A DNA stretch of 64,000 nucleotides, taken from NCBI GenBank assembly GCA_965227335.1, contig CBDDFV010000001.1, forward strand, positions 1,116,001 through 1,180,000. The letters run 5' to 3'. The notes beneath the pieces were generated by a model, which was given only the letters and a program-made list of their open reading frames with translations, made no database searches and was not told where the DNA came from. The position numbers were made by a program, and so were the translations under genes. This DNA is from CBDDFV01 sp965227335. GTDB taxonomy: Bacteria; Planctomycetota; Phycisphaerae; Phycisphaerales; SM1A02. Every line of letters starts with the position of its first letter. Position 1 is the stretch's first letter. Shown piece by piece: positions 17,796 to 25,463 of the stretch.

Positions 17796-18479
17796 TCACC
17801 ACGTGTCGATCAGCTCCGCCGGGACCCCGGGCAGCCGCAGCAGGAACGCCCGGAAGTCCGCGGCGAGGGGCGCCCGGACCGTCAGCCTCGTTCCGGGATC
17901 GCCGGGATGCGCGCAGTCCAGCCGCGCGGCATGAATACCCAACCGCGGCAGCCCGTACTCCCGCCGAAAATACCGGTTGATGTCGCCCTTCCCGTGCGTC
18001 GTGTCGCCGATCACGTGATGCCCGAGGTGATTCAGGTGCCGCCGGATCTGGTGATGCCGCCCCGTCGTGATCCGCGTCTCCAGCAGCGAGACCCGGTGGA
18101 ACGTCGCCAGCCGGCGGAATCGGGTGAGGGCCGGCGTCGGCTCGCCGTGCTTGTTCCGCAGCGGTCGATCGCTCTCGAACGCCTCCGGCGTCTCGCCCCG
18201 CGCCAGCACGAGATAGATCTTCTCCGCATCCGCCGCCGACATGTTCATCTGCAGGAGGCGGGCGGCGTCCGACGACAACGCAAAGCACAACACGCCCGAC
18301 GTGTTCCGGTCGAGCCGATGGACCGGATACAGATACTGTCCGACCTGACGCGACGCCGTCTGGAGCACGAAGCGTTCATGGCGACCGGAAAAGTCGTCGC
18401 GATGCACCGTCATCCCCGGCGGCTTGTCGACCGCGAGGACGTCGTCGTCGTGATGGAGAATGGTCAGGCGCTCGGACAT
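17796..18479 (-). CDS. truC: tRNA pseudouridine(65) synthase TruC (RluA family)
   Basis: A 227-residue RluA-family pseudouridine synthase with the catalytic segment HRLDRNTSGVL (Asp in RLD) and the downstream RITTGRHHQIRRHLNHLGHHVIGDTTHG. The short length, the lack of an S4 domain and the HGKGDINRYFRREYGLPRLGIHA segment are typical of TruC, which modifies U65 in some tRNAs. It should act in the cytoplasm. It lies just upstream of abgT on the same strand; no functional link is apparent. Another RluA-family specificity cannot be excluded. Confidence 0.85.
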   Translation of the reverse strand: MSERLTILHHDDDVLAVDKPPGMTVHRDDFSGRHERFVLQTASRQVGQYLYPVHRLDRNTSGVLCFALSSDAARLLQMNMSAADAEKIYLVLARGETPEAFESDRPLRNKHGEPTPALTRFRRLATFHRVSLLETRITTGRHHQIRRHLNHLGHHVIGDTTHGKGDINRYFRREYGLPRLGIHAARLDCAHPGDPGTRLTVRAPLAADFRAFLLRLPGVPAELIDTW

Positions 18480-18547
18480 GGGAACGACAACCGGCCGCCC
18501 CTCCGGCGACCGGCTGTCGGATCATCGTAGTTGATCACGGCGGGCGG

Positions 18548-20221
18548 TTACACGCCGGGCTCACACATGCACGAACTCGTCGGTCGCTCGCGCTCCGGCA
18601 CGCGACGCCAGGCATCCTCCAGACGCAACGCGAACGCGCCCGCCTCCTGATGGCGCCCCTGCGCCGACAGCGCCTGCTCCAGACCAATGAGCGACCAGCC
18701 GTTGCCGGGATGATCGACCTGGTCCTCGCGGTAGAGCTGCTCCGCCGCGGCGTACTCGCCGGCCGACATCAACAACGCGCCCATCGCGTGACGCACCGGC
18801 AGCATCCAGCCCGGCGGTTCGTCGTAGACGAGCCGGTCCTCCGCCGCGATGCCGCGCCGCAACGCCGCCCACGCGTCGTCCAGACGACCCTCGCGGAACG
18901 CGAGTTCGCCTTCCAGCATCGCGTGCGCAATCGGCAGCACGTCGTGCACCTTGTTCGAGAAGATCCACCATTCCTGCGGGACGTTTTCGACCTGGGCGTT
19001 GAATCGCTCGATCTCCTGCCGCGCTTCGTCCGTGCGGCCGAGCGCCGAGAGCGCGATCCCGCGGGCGTAATGGTGCACCGCGAGCCACACGGGACGCTTC
19101 GCCGGCGGGGCCGGCTCTCGCAGCACGTCCTCCCATTTCCCGAAGCGGATCATCACGTGATACGTCGTCGGCATGATCCCTTCGATCAGGAACGCAAAGT
19201 TGTCCAGCGCTTCGTCCGGCATGCACCGTTCGAGTTCACGCGCGGCCTCCATCGCCGTCTCATATCGCCCCTCCATCATGGATGCGAACGCGAGGAAGTG
19301 CAGATTGTGCGCGTGGTAGACGTAATACATCCCCGGCTCGACGCCCTGATCGAGGAACCGGCGATCCGCCTCGACCGCCCGCACGTTCGTGTCCACCGCA
19401 TCCGCGTACCGACCCACCCGCGCGAACAGGTGCGACGGCATATGCACGAGGTGACCGGCCCCCGGCGTGAGTTGCGTGAGGCGATCCGCCGCCGCTTCCG
19501 CCGCCGCCGGACTCGGACCCGCCTCCATCGCGTGGATGTACAGGTGGCACGCCTGCGGATGGTCCGGCGCGACCGCGAGCGCCCGTTCGAGCACCGCGAT
19601 GATCTCCGTGATGCGTCCCTTCGGCGTGAGGTCCTCGTTCCAGTAGTCCCATGGCTGCAGGTTCATCAGCGACTCCGCGTAGAGCACGGCGACGTCTGGA
19701 TGATCGGGGAACTGTCGGTAGACGTCGCCCATCGCCGCCGCGTACGCCTCGTCGTACGGTCGCTGCGCCGCGGGGGCCGGCCACGTGTAGCGGGCGGCGA
19801 GCGCGTCGATCAGCGCGCGTTCGAGTTCGCTCCCGTTGGTGCGTCGGGCCTGCGCCTCCGCCATCGCGTCCGACGCGGCCTTCCATTGCCGCTCGGTCAT
19901 CGCCGGGACGTTGATGTGCATGCCGTGGGCGAGGGCGATTCCCCACCACGGGGCCGGCGCGTCCGGGTCGATCGCGGCCGCTTCGGTGAACGACCGGATC
20001 GCCTCGCCATGGTTGAATCCGTACAGCATCACGAGGCCCTGGTCGAACCACGCCTGCGCGTCACGATCGTCCGTTGTGATCGCAAGGTGATGCCCCGTCT
20101 CGTAGAGCCGTGTGCCCGTGACGCCCGGGGCCGTTCTCGTCGAGGCGCAGCCGGCGGTCGCCAGCATGATCGCGATCCCGACGAGAAACGCCGGGACCAG
20201 ATTCCATGAACGCAGTGGCAT
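18548..20221 (-). CDS. TPR-repeat lipoprotein
   Basis: A 557-residue protein with a lipoprotein signal (VGIAIMLATAGCAST). Repeats of TPR type are visible, for example AQAWFDQGLVMLYGFNHGEAIRSFTEAAAIDPDAPAPWWGIALAHG and GRYADAVDTNVRAVEADRRF. Conserved HMPSHLFARVGRYADA and VYHAHNLHFLAFASMMEGRY segments place it with a widespread group of uncharacterised exported TPR proteins. It is probably tethered to the membrane and acts through protein binding. No catalytic motif is visible and neighbours give no clue. Confidence 0.85.
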   Translation of the reverse strand: MPLRSWNLVPAFLVGIAIMLATAGCASTRTAPGVTGTRLYETGHHLAITTDDRDAQAWFDQGLVMLYGFNHGEAIRSFTEAAAIDPDAPAPWWGIALAHGMHINVPAMTERQWKAASDAMAEAQARRTNGSELERALIDALAARYTWPAPAAQRPYDEAYAAAMGDVYRQFPDHPDVAVLYAESLMNLQPWDYWNEDLTPKGRITEIIAVLERALAVAPDHPQACHLYIHAMEAGPSPAAAEAAADRLTQLTPGAGHLVHMPSHLFARVGRYADAVDTNVRAVEADRRFLDQGVEPGMYYVYHAHNLHFLAFASMMEGRYETAMEAARELERCMPDEALDNFAFLIEGIMPTTYHVMIRFGKWEDVLREPAPPAKRPVWLAVHHYARGIALSALGRTDEARQEIERFNAQVENVPQEWWIFSNKVHDVLPIAHAMLEGELAFREGRLDDAWAALRRGIAAEDRLVYDEPPGWMLPVRHAMGALLMSAGEYAAAEQLYREDQVDHPGNGWSLIGLEQALSAQGRHQEAGAFALRLEDAWRRVPERERPTSSCMCEPGV

Positions 20222-20529
20222 GTTCGAAACTCCTTGTTTTCGTCCTCAATGAGGGAACGCCGCCGAGATACGGAATCCACGTCCGGGGAGCGCAAAGCTG
20301 CGCGATTTTCCCGGGCGAAGCGGGACGGCGCCGGTCAGAGAGAGATCGCCGCCGCTCCCGCCGGTATTGTCGCCGCGATGGCCCCGGCCGGGGGTCTGCG
20401 GCCGATCGTCGGGCGATCGATTGATCATTTTCGTGCACACCGCCCCGTCCGCGACCGCGTCGGGACCTGAATCGCCGCCCGCCGGAGACGCTCGGATCAC
20501 CGACACCGCCGCTCCGGCCCCCCGGGACG
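20222..20529. other. Intergenic region between M43 protease and TPR lipoprotein genes
   Basis: No supported gene. It should hold the promoter of the TPR-lipoprotein gene and the end of the protease transcript, but I see only a small hairpin with GCGC arms near 20291 and no convincing promoter boxes. Confidence 0.5.
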
Positions 20530-21726
20530 TCAGCCCCAGTTCCCCAGCAACGCCGCGAGGTCCGCGGGTCCGACCATGCCGTCGCCGTCGAGGTCCGCCG
20601 GACAGCCTCGGCAGGGACCCCACGATCCGAGCAGGATGGCGAGATCGGCGGGATCGACATCGCCGTCGCCGTCGAGATCGCCGGTCAGACCCTCGCAGGC
20701 GTCGGGGATCCAGTTCTGGTTCGCGTCCTCGGCCACGCCGTCGCGGATGTCGCACCGATCGTTGACGCCGTTGCCGTTGCAGTCGTCGCCCACTTCGCAC
20801 GCGTACCAGCTGGTGAGTTCGGCCTCGATCCAGCAGTGCATCCGCGCTCCCTGGTTCGGGGTGAAGAGCGTCCAGCACGTGTCGCCCGTGTCGGTGCCGT
20901 AGCTCATGTAGTTCTCAGGCTGCGTCTCGCCCCACCCCTGACCGCTGCACGGATCGGTCGTTCCGGGCGGACCGCAGAGACCGAAGTCCGCCGGGCGGGG
21001 CGGCGTGTCGCTGCAGAAATCGCCCGTCAGATCGCTCGGGAAGCCCGGGACCTCGTAACACGCTCCGCACTCGTCGACCTCGTTCACCCCGTGGTGCGTG
21101 TGCCACAGACCAAGGTTGTGACCCATCTCGTGCGTCAGCACATCGTGCTCCGGACCGAAGTAGGCGTCGCCCAGCACGATCCCGCCGAGCGCCGTCAGCG
21201 CGGTGTTGAACCACGGGAACGCGCCAAAGCCGCCGGGATAGCCGGCGATGAAGATGTTGCACTGCGACATCGGATCGACCGCGTACGTCTCCTTCATCGC
21301 CGTCGCCTCGCTCGACCCGTCGATGACCCGGTAGATCGAATCGTCCACGTACCGCCAGTCGGCGACGAAACCGATCCGCCACGGGGCGAAGTTGTCGCTC
21401 AACCGCTGGATCTGGTTCTCGATCTGCTCCGGGGTCGCGGCAGGGTTCCCGCCGTCATCCTCGCGAAACACGTTGAAGTAGATGCGGATCCAGCGGATGG
21501 GCGTGGCCGCGTCGGGCTGGTAGACGTCGCGGAGGTCAGGCTCGTCGCACGGGCCCTGAGTCGGACACCCGCCCGCCGCCGCGCCGCCGCCGCCCTTCAT
21601 CCCGCCCTGCGCGATCCACACCTCCATGGTGCGGCAGAAGGGGTTCGGTTCGTCGGTCGCCTGCGCGAGCGCGGCGAGCCCGCCGGCCAGCAGGGCGGCC
21701 AGTCCGTATCGACCCGTGGGGTTCAT
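20530..21726 (-). CDS. Secreted M43-family (pappalysin-like) zinc metalloprotease with dockerin-like tail
   Basis: Started at the ATG at 21724-21726, which has AAGGAG upstream; the 398-residue product has a signal peptide (GLAALLAGGLAALAQA). The zinc-binding motif HEMGHNLGLWH (HExxHxxGxxH) and a downstream NYMSYG Met-turn identify a metzincin of the M43 type, with cysteine-rich surroundings (ECGACYEVPG, FCSDTPP). The C-terminus has a DCNGNGVNDRCDI calcium-binding-like segment and two EF-hand/dockerin-like units (GDLDGDGDVDPADLAILL and ADLDGDGMVGPADLAALL). It should be a secreted, calcium-stabilised endopeptidase, perhaps docked to a surface partner through the tail. It is 37 bp downstream of the kinase gene on the same strand. 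Confidence 0.9.
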   Translation of the reverse strand: MNPTGRYGLAALLAGGLAALAQATDEPNPFCRTMEVWIAQGGMKGGGGAAAGGCPTQGPCDEPDLRDVYQPDAATPIRWIRIYFNVFREDDGGNPAATPEQIENQIQRLSDNFAPWRIGFVADWRYVDDSIYRVIDGSSEATAMKETYAVDPMSQCNIFIAGYPGGFGAFPWFNTALTALGGIVLGDAYFGPEHDVLTHEMGHNLGLWHTHHGVNEVDECGACYEVPGFPSDLTGDFCSDTPPRPADFGLCGPPGTTDPCSGQGWGETQPENYMSYGTDTGDTCWTLFTPNQGARMHCWIEAELTSWYACEVGDDCNGNGVNDRCDIRDGVAEDANQNWIPDACEGLTGDLDGDGDVDPADLAILLGSWGPCRGCPADLDGDGMVGPADLAALLGNWG

Positions 21727-21763
21727 GATGCTCTGCTCCTTCGCCGCGCGTGGGGGCGCCCGG

Positions 21764-22516
21764 TCACTCGTTCCAGTCGAAGACGTCAAGGTGTTCGCGC
21801 AACGCCCCGGCCGTGGGGAACCGTTTTTCGATCAGCGACTGCTTGAGACCGGCGATGATGTGCTTGATCTCGGGTCGCTGACGTCGGTAGCGCGGCTGAC
21901 CGCCGAGCATATCGTAAAGGATGCGCACCGAATCCACGACGTCTTTCTTGATCTTCGCCTTGGTGGGACGTCCGAGATCCAGCAGGTCGACGACCTTGAC
22001 CTCGTAGTGCACGCCCCGCCGCTGCACGATGAGGTTGTCGGTGTGCAGGTCGCCGTGGTAGTCGCCCAGGAGATGGATCTCCTCGAGCCCCGAGATGAGC
22101 GCGTAGAGCAGGTGGAGGGCCTCGAACTCCGGCAGACGCTTGCCGCGCTGCTGCTCGATGAGGTTGGAGAGGATCTTCCCTTCCACGTACTCACTGATGA
22201 GGACGGTGACTTCCTGCCCCCGGAACCGCATGGACTCGAGGTGGTGGTAGCGGATGAGGAGCGGGCAGACGCTCAGGTTCTCCAGCTTGGTCGCGTAGAA
22301 GTCGAGGGCGCGATCGTTGAGGTTCCGCTGGGGGAAAAAGAGCTTCGCGGCCCGGAAGGCGCCGGTGCGCTGCTCGACGACGCGATAGACCTCGCCCTCC
22401 CAGCCGGAGCCGAGACGCGAGTCGACCACGTAGCCCTTGCCGATCTTTCGACCCGGCTGCAGGGCGAACGTGTCGATGCGTGATCCCGTCGACTTCTTCT
22501 TTCGCTTCTTCGCCAA
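21764..22516 (-). CDS. Small serine/threonine-type protein kinase
   Basis: A 250-residue cytoplasmic protein with a lysine-rich N-terminus (MAKKRKKKSTG) and a compact kinase fold. Visible elements are a glycine loop LGSGWEGEVYRV, the ATP-binding lysine in RAAKLFF, a hinge-like LISEYVEG, the catalytic loop HGDLHTDNLIV (HGDxxxxN, as in RIO/Bud32/choline-kinase types rather than HRD) and a metal-binding DLLDLG in place of DFG. No transmembrane or sensor domain is present, unlike many planctomycete kinases. It lies 12 bp downstream of a DUF1801/H1-tail gene, so the two are probably cotranscribed. The substrate is unknown. Confidence 0.85.
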   Translation of the reverse strand: MAKKRKKKSTGSRIDTFALQPGRKIGKGYVVDSRLGSGWEGEVYRVVEQRTGAFRAAKLFFPQRNLNDRALDFYATKLENLSVCPLLIRYHHLESMRFRGQEVTVLISEYVEGKILSNLIEQQRGKRLPEFEALHLLYALISGLEEIHLLGDYHGDLHTDNLIVQRRGVHYEVKVVDLLDLGRPTKAKIKKDVVDSVRILYDMLGGQPRYRRQRPEIKHIIAGLKQSLIEKRFPTAGALREHLDVFDWNE

Positions 22517-22528
22517 CGCGGGGCCCCG

Positions 22529-23179
22529 TTAACGCGTCCTTCGCGTGGCGGATTTCTTCGCCGTCTTCTTTCGGGTCGACTTCTTTCGGGCCGACTTCTT
22601 CGTCGTCGCCTTCTTCACCGGCGGGGTCGATTTCCGGGCCGTCTTTCGCGGCGCGGCCTTCTTCTTCGACGTCTTCTTCCTGGCGGACGTCTTCTTCTTC
22701 GACGCCCGGTGCTTCCCGCCCGTCTTGATCGCCGACTCGTAGTGCGCGATGAAGACGTCGACCGGAATGCGGGCGACCGCTTCGCCGATCACGTCCAGCG
22801 GCAGATCGTCCGCCGACTTGAACCGGATGCACGACTTGCCCATGTCGAGCTTCCTGCCCGTCTTCTTCCACGCGTCCGTGAACCACTTCAGATGTTTCTC
22901 GTCGTTGTACATGCACATCAGGTACAGCGACATGTGGTTCTTCTGCGAGGCGAGCCCGGCGAAGGGCAGCGGCTCCGTCGGCTTGCAGTGGTACCCGTCC
23001 GGATAGATCGAGTGCGGCACGAACCAGCCGATCATCCCGTACTGGATCCCCTCCTTGTACCCCTTCGGCAGATGCTTCCGGATCGCGGTCCGGACCTTCC
23101 CCAGCGCCTTGCGGCGGTCCTCGGGGAGGCTGTCCAGGTATTCCTTCACGGTCGCGGCGTTTCGGTTCATGGCCGTCAT
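22529..23179 (-). CDS. DUF1801-domain protein with histone-H1-like lysine-rich tail
   Basis: A 216-residue protein. Residues about 1-150 match the DUF1801/YdhG-like fold (EYLDSLPEDRRKALGKVRTAIRKHLP; EGIQYGMIGWFVPHSIYPDGYHC; KNHMSLYLMCMY). Residues about 150-216 are an extreme Lys/Arg/Ala/Ser/Thr tail with KKK and RKK repeats (ASKKKTSARKKTSKKK, KSARKKSTRKKTAKK), resembling the C-terminal domain of histone H1 and bacterial Hc1-like proteins. The tail suggests DNA or RNA binding; the enzyme or ligand role of DUF1801 is unknown. A protein-kinase gene follows after 12 bp, and the tail is rich in Ser/Thr. Confidence 0.85.
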   Translation of the reverse strand: MTAMNRNAATVKEYLDSLPEDRRKALGKVRTAIRKHLPKGYKEGIQYGMIGWFVPHSIYPDGYHCKPTEPLPFAGLASQKNHMSLYLMCMYNDEKHLKWFTDAWKKTGRKLDMGKSCIRFKSADDLPLDVIGEAVARIPVDVFIAHYESAIKTGGKHRASKKKTSARKKTSKKKAAPRKTARKSTPPVKKATTKKSARKKSTRKKTAKKSATRRTR

Positions 23180-23202
23180 GATAAGCCGGGCCCCCCGGAA
23201 TC

Positions 23203-23237
23203 AAAAACCGCCCGCGAACCATCGGGTCCGCGGGCGG
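23203..23237 (-). terminator. Intrinsic terminator of first Cys-rich module gene
   Basis: Minus-strand hairpin with 9-bp stem CCGCCCGCG/CGCGGGCGG (23208-23216 with 23229-23237) followed by TTTTTG. The same stem sequence recurs after the other three Cys-rich genes. Confidence 0.8.
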
Positions 23238-23272
23238 GTCGGTTTCGGTTCAGGCGTGGTTTCGCCGCCGGT

Positions 23273-25123
23273 TTACGGCTGGCAGACGTCGCACTGTTTA
23301 TTGGCGGCGTCGGCGCAGAGCTGATCCCACGTGTTGTCGCAGCAGAACGGATCCTGACTGCAGATCAGCTCCACACACGTCGGATCGTTGCAGCCGGGCG
23401 TGCCGTTGGCGTCGCAGCAGTCTCCGCCCCCGTCGAAGCACTCGTTGAGGGCGGAGGTGGCGCAGATCTGATCCCATTCGACGTCGCAGCAGAACGGATC
23501 CTGGCTGCAGATGAGTTCGCAGCATTCGATGTCTTCGCAGCCGGGGGTGCCGTTGGGCGTGACACAGGAACCCGCGTCGGGATCGCAGGCGGGCGGAGCG
23601 CAGAGCTCGGGCGTGCAGGCGGAGCCGTCGCCGAAGTAGTCGCCGCCCTGGGCCGCGCAGTCCGCGGCGGTCAGGACCAGGCAGTCGACGCCGAGGCAGC
23701 ACGCGCCGACGGGGTCGGGGGCGTCGCACTGGTTGATGGCAGCGTTGGCGCAGATCTGATCCCACTGATTGTCGCAGCAGAACGGATCCTGGCTGCAGAT
23801 GAGTTCGCAGCATTCGACGTCGTCGCAGCCGGGGGTCCCGTTGGGCTCGTCGCAGGGACCCGCCCCGGGACCGCAGATGGCGGGCGGGGTGCAGAGGTCG
23901 GGCGTGCAGGCGGAGCCGTCGCCGAAGTACTCGCCGCCCTGGGCCGCGCAGTCCGCGGCGGTCAGGACCAGACAGTCGACGCCGAGGCAGCACGCGCCGA
24001 AGGCGCCGCACTGCTCGATCGCCTGGTTGGCGCAGAGCTGATCCCACTGGTTGTCGCAGCAGAACGGATCCTGGCTGCAGATGAGTTCGCAGCATTCGAC
24101 GTCTTCACAGCCGGGCGTCCCGTTGGGCTGGTTGCAGGGACCCGCGCCGGGACCGCAGATGGCGGGCGGGGCGCAGAGTTCGGGCGTGCAGGCGGAGCCG
24201 TCGCCGAAGTACTCGCCGCCCTGGGCCGCGCAGTCCGCGGCGGTCAGGACCAGGCAGTCGGCGCCGACGCAGCACGCGCCGACGGGATCGGGGGCGCCGC
24301 ACTGCTCGATGGCGGCGTCGGCGCAGAGCTGATCCCATTCGACGTCGCAGCAGAACGGATCCTGGCTGCAGATGAGTTCGCAGCATTCGACGTCTTCACA
24401 GCCCGGCGTCCCGTTGGGCTGGTCGCAGGGACCGGCGCCCGGGCCGCACACGTTGCACGGACCCCACGCCGCGAGCAGCGCGGCGAGATCGGCCGGACCG
24501 TACGGGTTCCCCCAGCCCGCCAGCAACGCCGCGAGGTCGGGCGGACCCACCACGCCGTCGTTGTTGAGATCCCACGGGCAGTCGCTGCCCGCGCTCCACT
24601 GCAGGTTGTCGACGCCGAACGGATGGAACCCGCTCCCCGTTCCGAAGAGCACCACCTCGTCGATCGAGCCGTTGAGGGACAGCGTCGACCAGATGTTGAT
24701 GTCGCCCAGGGTCACGGTCATGGAGTCAACGAGCAGACCGTCGTTGTACCCCTCGACCGTGACGTCGCCGTCGCTCGAGCCGGACGATCGCGAGACGTCG
24801 AGCGAAAACCCGCTGACGTCGCTGTCAAACAGCACCGTCACGCCGTAACTGGCGCCATTGAATCCGGCGAACGCCGGACCGTTCGTCCCCTCGAGATCCC
24901 AGCCGCCGGGATCGCCGTTGCTGTTGCCCGCCCAGGTCGAACTGTCGTCCGTCCCCACGAACGTCACCCCGATGCCCGCGTAACGGTCCGGGGGAATCGT
25001 GCCGTTATCGTTGTCCGCCGGGAATTCCTCGAAATTGATCGAGCCGCCGCCCGCCGCGGCGGACAGACACAGCGCCGCGGCGCCGAGGCACGCCAGCGGA
25101 CGCATCAACATTGAAACCTTCAT
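23273..25123 (-). CDS. Secreted modular Cys-rich protein 1 (dockerin-like segment, five 10-Cys modules, three ACC modules)
   Basis: Started at the ATG at 25121-25123 with GGAGAG upstream; 616 residues. A signal peptide (LACLGAAALCLSAAAGG) leads into an about 150-residue beta-rich N-terminal domain beginning INFEEFPADNDNGTIPPDRYAGIGVTF and ending FHPFGVDNLQW, shared with the third and fourth genes. Next is a dockerin-like segment (DLNNDGVVGPPDLAALLAGWG plus a second half without the calcium loop). The rest is five copies of a 50-residue module with ten cysteines (core NGTPGCEDVECCELICSQDPFCC), separated by three copies of a smaller module starting GACC.G.DCLVLTAADCAAQGG. It is surely exported and disulfide-rich. 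The function is unknown. Confidence 0.9.
   Translation of the reverse strand: MKVSMLMRPLACLGAAALCLSAAAGGGSINFEEFPADNDNGTIPPDRYAGIGVTFVGTDDSSTWAGNSNGDPGGWDLEGTNGPAFAGFNGASYGVTVLFDSDVSGFSLDVSRSSGSSDGDVTVEGYNDGLLVDSMTVTLGDINIWSTLSLNGSIDEVVLFGTGSGFHPFGVDNLQWSAGSDCPWDLNNDGVVGPPDLAALLAGWGNPYGPADLAALLAAWGPCNVCGPGAGPCDQPNGTPGCEDVECCELICSQDPFCCDVEWDQLCADAAIEQCGAPDPVGACCVGADCLVLTAADCAAQGGEYFGDGSACTPELCAPPAICGPGAGPCNQPNGTPGCEDVECCELICSQDPFCCDNQWDQLCANQAIEQCGAFGACCLGVDCLVLTAADCAAQGGEYFGDGSACTPDLCTPPAICGPGAGPCDEPNGTPGCDDVECCELICSQDPFCCDNQWDQICANAAINQCDAPDPVGACCLGVDCLVLTAADCAAQGGDYFGDGSACTPELCAPPACDPDAGSCVTPNGTPGCEDIECCELICSQDPFCCDVEWDQICATSALNECFDGGGDCCDANGTPGCNDPTCVELICSQDPFCCDNTWDQLCADAANKQCDVCQP
23280..24448 (-). 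repeat. In-gene tandem modules of 282-291 bp, nearly identical at DNA level
   Basis: Four successive units of about 96 codons (10-Cys module plus ACC module) repeat with periods of 291, 282 and 288 bp, measured between CCTGGCTGCAGATGAGTTCG landmarks at 24361, 24070, 23788 and 23500. A shorter fifth module follows. The DNA is almost unchanged over long stretches, which points to recent duplication or gene conversion. Confidence 0.85.
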
Positions 25124-25237
25124 GATTCTCTCTCCATGACGTTCGTGACAGCCCCGGGAACACCGCCTCGACGGCTCGCCTCCGGGCTGAACCTGCGATC
25201 GAAACAGGCGATCGACGGTGACGTCGATTCCACATTG

Positions 25238-25265
25238 AGTATAACTACCCAATTGGGCCCGTCCA
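25238..25265 (-). promoter_or_regulatory. Candidate promoter of Cys-rich gene 1
   Basis: Minus strand TGGACG (25260-25265), 16-bp spacer, TATACT (25238-25243), about 115 nt upstream of the start codon, in the most AT-rich part of the intergenic region. The -10 is good and the -35 is weak. Confidence 0.35.
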
Positions 25266-25377
25266 TGACATATCGACGTTGGTTGGATTGAAGTGTGCGG
25301 CGTCTGGTTCGAGGCGTCTGGCGATCGGCCGCCGCCCGGGGGCATTCCCGTGGTCATGGCGCGCCCGGACACGACAA

Positions 25378-25407
25378 CCGCCCGCGAACCATCAGGTCCG
25401 CGGGCGG
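25378..25407 (-). terminator. Probable terminator of Cys-rich gene 2
   Basis: Minus-strand stem CCGCCCGCG/CGCGGGCGG (25378-25386 with 25399-25407), almost the same as the hairpin at 23208-23237 including the loop, but followed by GGTTGTCG rather than a clean T-run. Confidence 0.6.
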
Positions 25408-25463
25408 GGGGTTCAGGTCGCTCGCCGCTCCGGCGCGGCGACCAGTTCAGCCTCGGCTGGTGA

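Larger units (their letters stand above)
25124..25463. other. Intergenic region: promoter of Cys-rich gene 1 and terminator of gene 2
   Basis: No gene is supported. It holds the ribosome site and a promoter candidate (25238-25265) for the gene on its left and a GC-rich hairpin (25378-25407) ending the gene on its right. The AT-richer patch near 25235-25290 stands out from the flanks. Confidence 0.6.
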
